From: Ipomoea triloba
Taxonomy: Eukaryota; Streptophyta; Magnoliopsida; Solanales; Convolvulaceae
Direction: 5' to 3'
Length of the DNA: 64,000 nucleotides
NCBI RefSeq assembly: GCF_003576645.1
Contig: NC_044925.1
Span: forward strand, 21,740,241-21,804,240
The notes beneath the pieces are model-generated. The model was not told where the DNA came from and made no database searches. It worked only from the letters and a program-made list of their open reading frames with translations. This document shows, one piece after another, positions 58,526-64,000 of this stretch. The position numbers were made by a program, and so were the translations under genes. The stretch's first letter is position 1. Each line of letters opens with the position of its first letter.

Positions 58526-58530
58526 TCGGC

Positions 58531-58685
58531 CAATGACCTGTGGTCTAGTGGCACAAAGTAACTCTCTCGAAAATCATGAGTTTGAACCTCCAGTGATGGC
58601 GGTATTGACTTTTTATGCTTGAACTGCCGTTGATTTACTTAGATGATCGAATAAATCAGACCAGTCTTCACTTTTTACATGGACT
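58531..58685 (+). mobile_element. tRNA-derived SINE, diverged (family 1-related)
   Basis: Head 'atgacctgtggtctagtggc' (A box), B-box-like 'gagtttgaacctccagtg', then 'ggcggtattgactttttatg'. The head matches the intronic copy at 24001-24115 ('gaccttgcggtctagtggca'). The tail and target-site duplication are not recognisable. Confidence 0.55.
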
Positions 58686-58689
58686 TACC

Positions 58690-60405
58690 TAAACCTTCCA
58701 CTATATAAATATATGTGTGTGTATATATAATTGGAGTACATATATAGTGTACTAGAATGTGCAACACGCCTGTCAAATCACTTGGGTCCAAAACCAATTT
58801 GAAACACTAACTAGCAACTCCATCACTCTTGAAATTGGAGGCCAATTCTCACATGAAAGGAGTGTCTGGTGAGGCCAAGACATGGAGGACCACATGGTGG
58901 CTAGCTATGACAATAGATTGAATAATTTTAATGTTATTATTTTGTTTGATACATTCTTGAAAATTATATATATATGTTATTAATTGAAGTGATAAATTGA
59001 GTCAGTAAATGTCCAAATTATTATTGAATGTGTTGACTAAAACCAAGTGTGTAGTATAGGGATGGACCCCTATTATATTGGCGCAGAGATTGGGTTGGCC
59101 TTTCTCACCCAGAGCCAGAAGCCAGAGAGGTCTCTCCTCTCACCACCACACCCTCCACTCATCTTTGTTTTTTCTCTTGTCTTGCTTTCATTGTACTCAT
59201 TGTATTCAATTCCATCCCCCATCTATATCTACCTATGCCAACTAGCTTGTTTTTATTACAACCTTAGCTTCCAACATTAATCTCATGCTGCTTACTTAAT
59301 TATTTCCCTTTTTAATGTGGTCAAACGTATATAATTTAGTTGTATACACTTAACTATGACCTAAAGTAGTAACCATAATTAGATGCTAACTAACAAGTTT
59401 CTTGATCCCAACAGTTATTGTTTTATTTATCTAGTTCAGATCAAAGACTTAATAAGTTAATAGGAACTAAGTTACTCTCACTTAAACTATATAGGTTGTT
59501 GGTGAAAGTGACAGATTCAATTTATCTTCGGCTCTTTGGGGATGTACTAAAGATAATATTGATTTTTTTTTCTTAAACCAATTTATTGGTGAATTTTTGT
59601 TTCTTAATTTAATCAAGTGAAAATAGACTTACGAGTTAGGATTCGTTTTTCGATGACATTGTCTTTCTGGTTTAGTTTTGGTAGCTGGCATGATTGTATG
59701 TAATTATATGTACTGTCTTTAGGTATGATTTGAAGTAGAATTGAATTAGGTTGTTGACTATTGAGTTACAATTATATATATACCTCTTTAATTTGAGGAA
59801 ATCTAGGAAATGTGAGACCACTTTGATTATTTATTACTCTGTATATGTGTAAGGACTATAATTTCCTTTGATTCGTCTTAGCTCCCCCCTCCACATACAC
59901 ACATAAAAAATGTCTTTTTTAAAAAATAAATATTTTGATTGTTATGTTGAAAAAGATTTTAGGGGAACATTAACCCTGCATAAACTTTTTGCGATTTTCT
60001 TACAAGTAAAATCCTAGCTTATTTTTCAAATTTTTTTTGTCTCTCCCTATATACTTGTGTGTATGTATATATGTATATATCAATCTGACGTACAATAAAA
60101 TTGGAAGAAAAAGATAATAGTTCAGATCATTTCATTTATCCAGAAAAAGCCAACACCTCATGTGATTGGGTTGTCATTTGGTCCCTTATTTGAATAAGAA
60201 GTTTTACAAAAAATTTATGGATAGAAAATTAGCTTATAATTCCAAAAATTCTATAAAGCAAACTATAAATCCTATGAGTTTTGAGAGATTGTAATTGTAA
60301 TATTAATGCACTCAACATTTCCAAATTGATTTATTTTTCTCAAAAGTACATCCATTACAATAAATTATACCACTTAGATCCTAAATAAATTGATTTAAAC
60401 TCATG
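58690..60405. other. Intergenic, no gene recognised
   Basis: A pyrimidine-rich stretch at 59100-59240 resembles a 5' leader, but no sustained coding frame follows. The remainder is AT-rich. Confidence 0.4.
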
Positions 60406-60409
60406 AAAA

Positions 60410-61115
60410 AGAAAATTATCTTCAGATTTTTTCAATCGAAGAAGATTTAGCTTTGAGATGTATATATGTATACTCTGAAATATAATGTTCCAGATTGACA
60501 TGGAGTAATAATTAAATAAATAGGTTCAAACTCATGACTAGGGGTTCAATCTGAGTTTAAGATTTTTGTCAATTGAAGAAAACCGGCTTTGAAATGCATG
60601 TGTACTATGATGGAATATAATGTATTAGACATGGAAGCAATAACTAAACAAATAGGTTCAAACTCATGACTAAGGGTTTGATCTGATCTTAAATTTTTTG
60701 TTAGTTGAAGAACACTTTGAAATGCATGTATATATACTTATAATGGTAATGTCTTAATGTATGCATTAGGATAATTAGTAAATGTCAATAGTCAAGAGAC
60801 CATTCCTGAAATTAACTCAATGTATCAGACATGGGAGCAATAATTAATAATTAGGTTCAAGCTTATGACTAAGGATTTGATCTAATCTTAAGATTTTTGT
60901 CAATCGAAGAAGATCGACTTTGAGATGCATGTGTACTCTAAAATACAATGTATCGGACATCAAAGCTAGCAAAAATTAAATAAATATGTTCCAACTTCCA
61001 ACTCATGACTATGGGTTCGATATGATATTAAGATTTTTTGTCAATTGAAGAAGACTTTGAGATGTATGTGTACACACCAGAATATAAATGTATCAGACAT
61101 GGATCAGTAATTAAA
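60410..61115 (+). repeat. Diverged tandem repeat, four to five units of about 130 bp
   Basis: Units share 'aaataggttcaaactcatga', 'ctaagggtttgatctgatct', 'taagatttttgtcaattgaa' and 'gaagactttgagatgcatgt' in order, near 60420, 60520, 60655, 60853 and 60990, then decay. 'ggttcaaactcatgac' looks like a Pol III B box, so the unit may derive from a SINE. Confidence 0.6.
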
Positions 61116-61919
61116 AGAATCAAATCAGAATAAATAAGTAAAATGTTGTGTTTGATTCTCTCAGAAGTTGTGAGGCTTTGGTCACATTAAGACCATATTA
61201 GCAGAGAAGCCAGCTAAATCCACCTTGATTCCATTCCCAGCATCATAAGTTGATGAATCTCAATGCCAAACCTCTCCACTCTGACTTAATTTACATGATT
61301 AACAATGGAATAAACTGGATTTTGTACGCGTTTAGTTCCAAAATGTTTACCTTAATTTATACAAAAACTAACAGGAATTGCCTGCCACATGGTATGCCCA
61401 AACATTACGTACGGACACCCCAACACACAGCCAATAAGGGTTGGTTCGATCCAACGTTGGCATGTCAGATGTTGTTGTCAATTGGTAATTATATTAATGA
61501 TGAGGAGGATTAACAGTAATTAATGACTAAACAGCACCTTGCGTTCTAAAGCAAAAGAAAAGATAAAAGAGAAAATTTTTTTCTTTAATCACGCCTAATT
61601 AGACATGTGAAAGGCACTTTGATCATTTTGCCCATATATGTTGTTAGTACTTTCCTTTGATTTTATTCTCTCATTTTTGGTCTTCCTTTTTATGGGAATT
61701 TGATATATGAGCAATCAAGTTATCATTGGTGTTCCATAAATGGTGTTACATACAAATTGTTTAACAATTACTTGAGAGAAAGCATGCTTACGTTTCCCTT
61801 TTTCGTTTGCCTAGTCGTTATAAAAGCAATAGTAGAACAATTAGGTATTTTTTTTTTTTTGAGAAAAGAACAATTAGGTATTTTTTAATATTATTTTTTA
61901 GAATTAAATATAATATAGT

Positions 61920-62360
61920 AAAATCTTCTATGAGAGGATCCAGTGAGATGAGTCACTTTTTTTTTATAAGTATTACATTTTTTCTCAAATATATGTATTA
62001 TTACAATTTTTATTATAAGTAACTTTTTAACCTCAATATATAATACATTTTGATTTAAAAATATTTTATTTTTCATTAAAAATATCACATTTTAATTATA
62101 AGTATTACAATTTATCTCATAAGTAACCATCAATCAATTTATGATTAGTATTACACTTTTTCTCATAAGCAATTGTTCAACCCCTAAATATTACATTTTG
62201 GATTACACTTTACTCTTGATAAGTAACAAAAATTTTATTCATTATTAGTATTATATTTTCTAGCATCAGTATTACGGAGTACAATTTTATCTTGACTTGA
62301 TCGGTCTCATAGACAATGATCCATTAGATAGTCTCACATGAGACTCACCGTACAATATAT
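61920..62360. mobile_element. Non-coding DNA-transposon copy (GTCTCA / TAAGTATTACA family)
   Basis: Internal words 'ataagtattacat', 'cataagtaac', 'attacattttg' recur, and the right end 'ggtctcatagacaatgatcc', 'agtctcacatgagactcacc' pairs with the left end 'gaggatccagtgagatgagt' as an imperfect inverted repeat. Related to 18000-18300 and, at its ends, to 31283-31812. Confidence 0.5.
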
Positions 62361-62399
62361 GGTAATTTGAGGACATATATAACATTGAAGCTTTTAATA

Positions 62400-64000
62400 A
62401 GAGATTTTAGATTTAATATTTACATTTTATTTAGTCTTTTATGATGACACGTCTGAAGGCGGATAGAATTATCATCCCTGGGTGGCTATAATTTTTTATT
62501 TTTTATTTTTTTGGTTTAGTCAGGGGAAGGAAGGGTACAAGGGAAAAAAGTGTTATTAGTTGGTTTTGTTACGGGTTTGTGCCTTTTTTTTATTTTAGAG
62601 TCATATCTTTACCGCACTCTATGTTCGTTTTCTTATTTTAGTTTGTAATAAAATCATTTTTAAAATTTTAAATTAAATTTGTTCTATTATTTACCTTTTC
62701 AGCCATAATTTTACAAAAAAATTGCAAATAAAGTATTTTCATGCACAAAATAATTTGTCTAAAAAATATTTTGTGGTACAATGACTCTTCATCCAACCGT
62801 TATATCCTTAACTTGGTTCACTGTGAACATTGTGATCATAATCATAATTCATATTATATACATACAATTAACATATTATGTACGTTCAACAAACAAATTA
62901 TGTGCATAATCTCTTAACTAATTAAATGGACATAATACTTGAATATACATAATATATTAACTGTATGTACATAATTTAAACCAAGATTTACAATACGTAT
63001 GGTGGACCCTGATTTACGATATAATATGTACTCTTGAACATTCTATTGTCCTATGGATGCAATGAACTCCAAATAATTTGAAATCAACTAATTATTGGAC
63101 ACCATATGAGAGAGAACATTCTCAATGCATATTAATTTATTCATACTTCAATTCTAACATTTATTAATATGGAATCAAACTCTTTTCACTTAAATTTTAT
63201 TATAACAACACAAAATAATGAATAATTGGCCGTCTCGCTCTATTTTACAGTTGCAATTCTATTTTCTTAGGAAAAAATGGTTAGAGTTCTCAAATTTGAA
63301 TTTATTTGCCATTTATTTAAATTTAAAAAAATCATTTTCCATTTATAGTATTTCACTTAGGTAGTTGTGAACCAATCTAACAATTTAACACTCAGATCAA
63401 GTTAGCAAAAGTTAAGACAAACATCATATGTATAGTCACGCACAGTTAATTACAGATGTCACATCCATAAAAATATGTTCAATTTTAGTAAATCAGATCT
63501 CCCCAATTCAAGATGATTCTCATACTTAAGCATACTTATTGTTTCGGGTCGGGTCGGGTTCACCAAAGAGTTTGTTGAGACAGAGGAACATTGACAGTAC
63601 AGTGTGGCAAGCAAAGAGCTTCACTTTTACAGAGTGTTTCTTTTCTTTTCTTTAATTTTTTTTTATTTTTTTGTTTTACGTTTCAAAAAAAAAAAAAAGT
63701 TTTTCCCAATAATTATCCCATGTTACATGTTGTAAATGGAATTACAGCTATCTTGTTACTTTGTTGGGCACTTCACAAACTACTAGGGAATATATTTGAG
63801 GGGTCAGGCTGTCTAATATAATGTTTTGCGTTAAATTTTGCTTCAAATGATATAATTTTATCTGACTAGGTGAAGGCCAACCGAAAAGATAAAGTTCAGT
63901 ATATTATCATCGAAAGTATTAAAAAAATAAAATTGAGTCTTCACTCATTATTATTATTTTTGACAATGATATGTTTTTGATATAATAATTGATATCAAAA
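62400..64000. other. Intergenic to window end, no gene recognised
   Basis: AT-rich. 62790-63030 carries 'tatgtacgttcaac', 'catacaattaacatattatg' and 'tggtggaccctgatttacga', words shared with 42395-42965, so a related foldback element is likely. A direct repeat of 'cgggt' stands near 63545. No coding frame is supported. Confidence 0.4.

Overview
This is a plant nuclear genomic window, certainly from a eudicot. It is AT-rich, has interrupted genes with GT-AG and GC-AG introns, and carries plant-type transposons: an L1-type LINE with an RNase H tail, tRNA-derived SINEs, a Helitron, a CACTA-like element and many foldback MITEs. I cannot name the species from sequence alone. Two assembly gaps occur (3050-3680 and 56534-56776), both inside low-complexity DNA.

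Four protein-coding genes can be modelled with full exon structure. (1) 23219-24676, minus: a single-CCT-domain nuclear protein, 4 exons, 321 aa. (2) 27465-30682, plus: a PLAC8-family cysteine-rich membrane protein, 8 exons including 22-nt and 19-nt microexons, 253 aa, with a (GYPPA)n tail. (3) 35248-39892, minus: a TGA-class bZIP transcription factor (TGA9/TGA10-like), 11 exons, 489 aa. (4) 55238-55735, minus: an intronless RING-H2 protein of the BRH1/RHA1 type, 165 aa. No operon-like or pathway logic joins them; they are separate loci in repeat-rich DNA.

The most striking feature lies inside the TGA gene. A complete 90-nt phase-0 exon, with its own splice acceptor and donor, is repeated 11 times head to tail with an exact 132-bp period (37563-38972). 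The copies are separated by 42-nt spacers containing a 28-base homopolymer. Each exon adds 30 Ser/Gly-rich residues in frame just before the bZIP basic region, but spacer retention would introduce a stop. The array may be a very recent expansion or an assembly artefact.

Layout: 1-23 kb is intergenic and transposon-rich (foldback MITEs, repeat arrays on TA tracts, a SINE with target-site duplication, a Helitron at 13582-15114, MULE-type MITEs with 9-bp duplications, a CACTA-like element, an LTR-like block). 23-31 kb holds the CCT and PLAC8 genes. 31-35 kb is repeats and a second LTR-like block. 35-40 kb is the TGA gene. 40-43.7 kb has two adjacent SINE insertions with clear target-site duplications, a copia-gag-like fragment and an orphan promoter-like segment. 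43.8-49.7 kb is a near full-length but broken LINE. 50-53.5 kb contains a 1.1-kb inverted repeat and a foldback element that has expanded internally. 55-56 kb is the RING-H2 gene. 56-64 kb is intergenic with tandem repeats.
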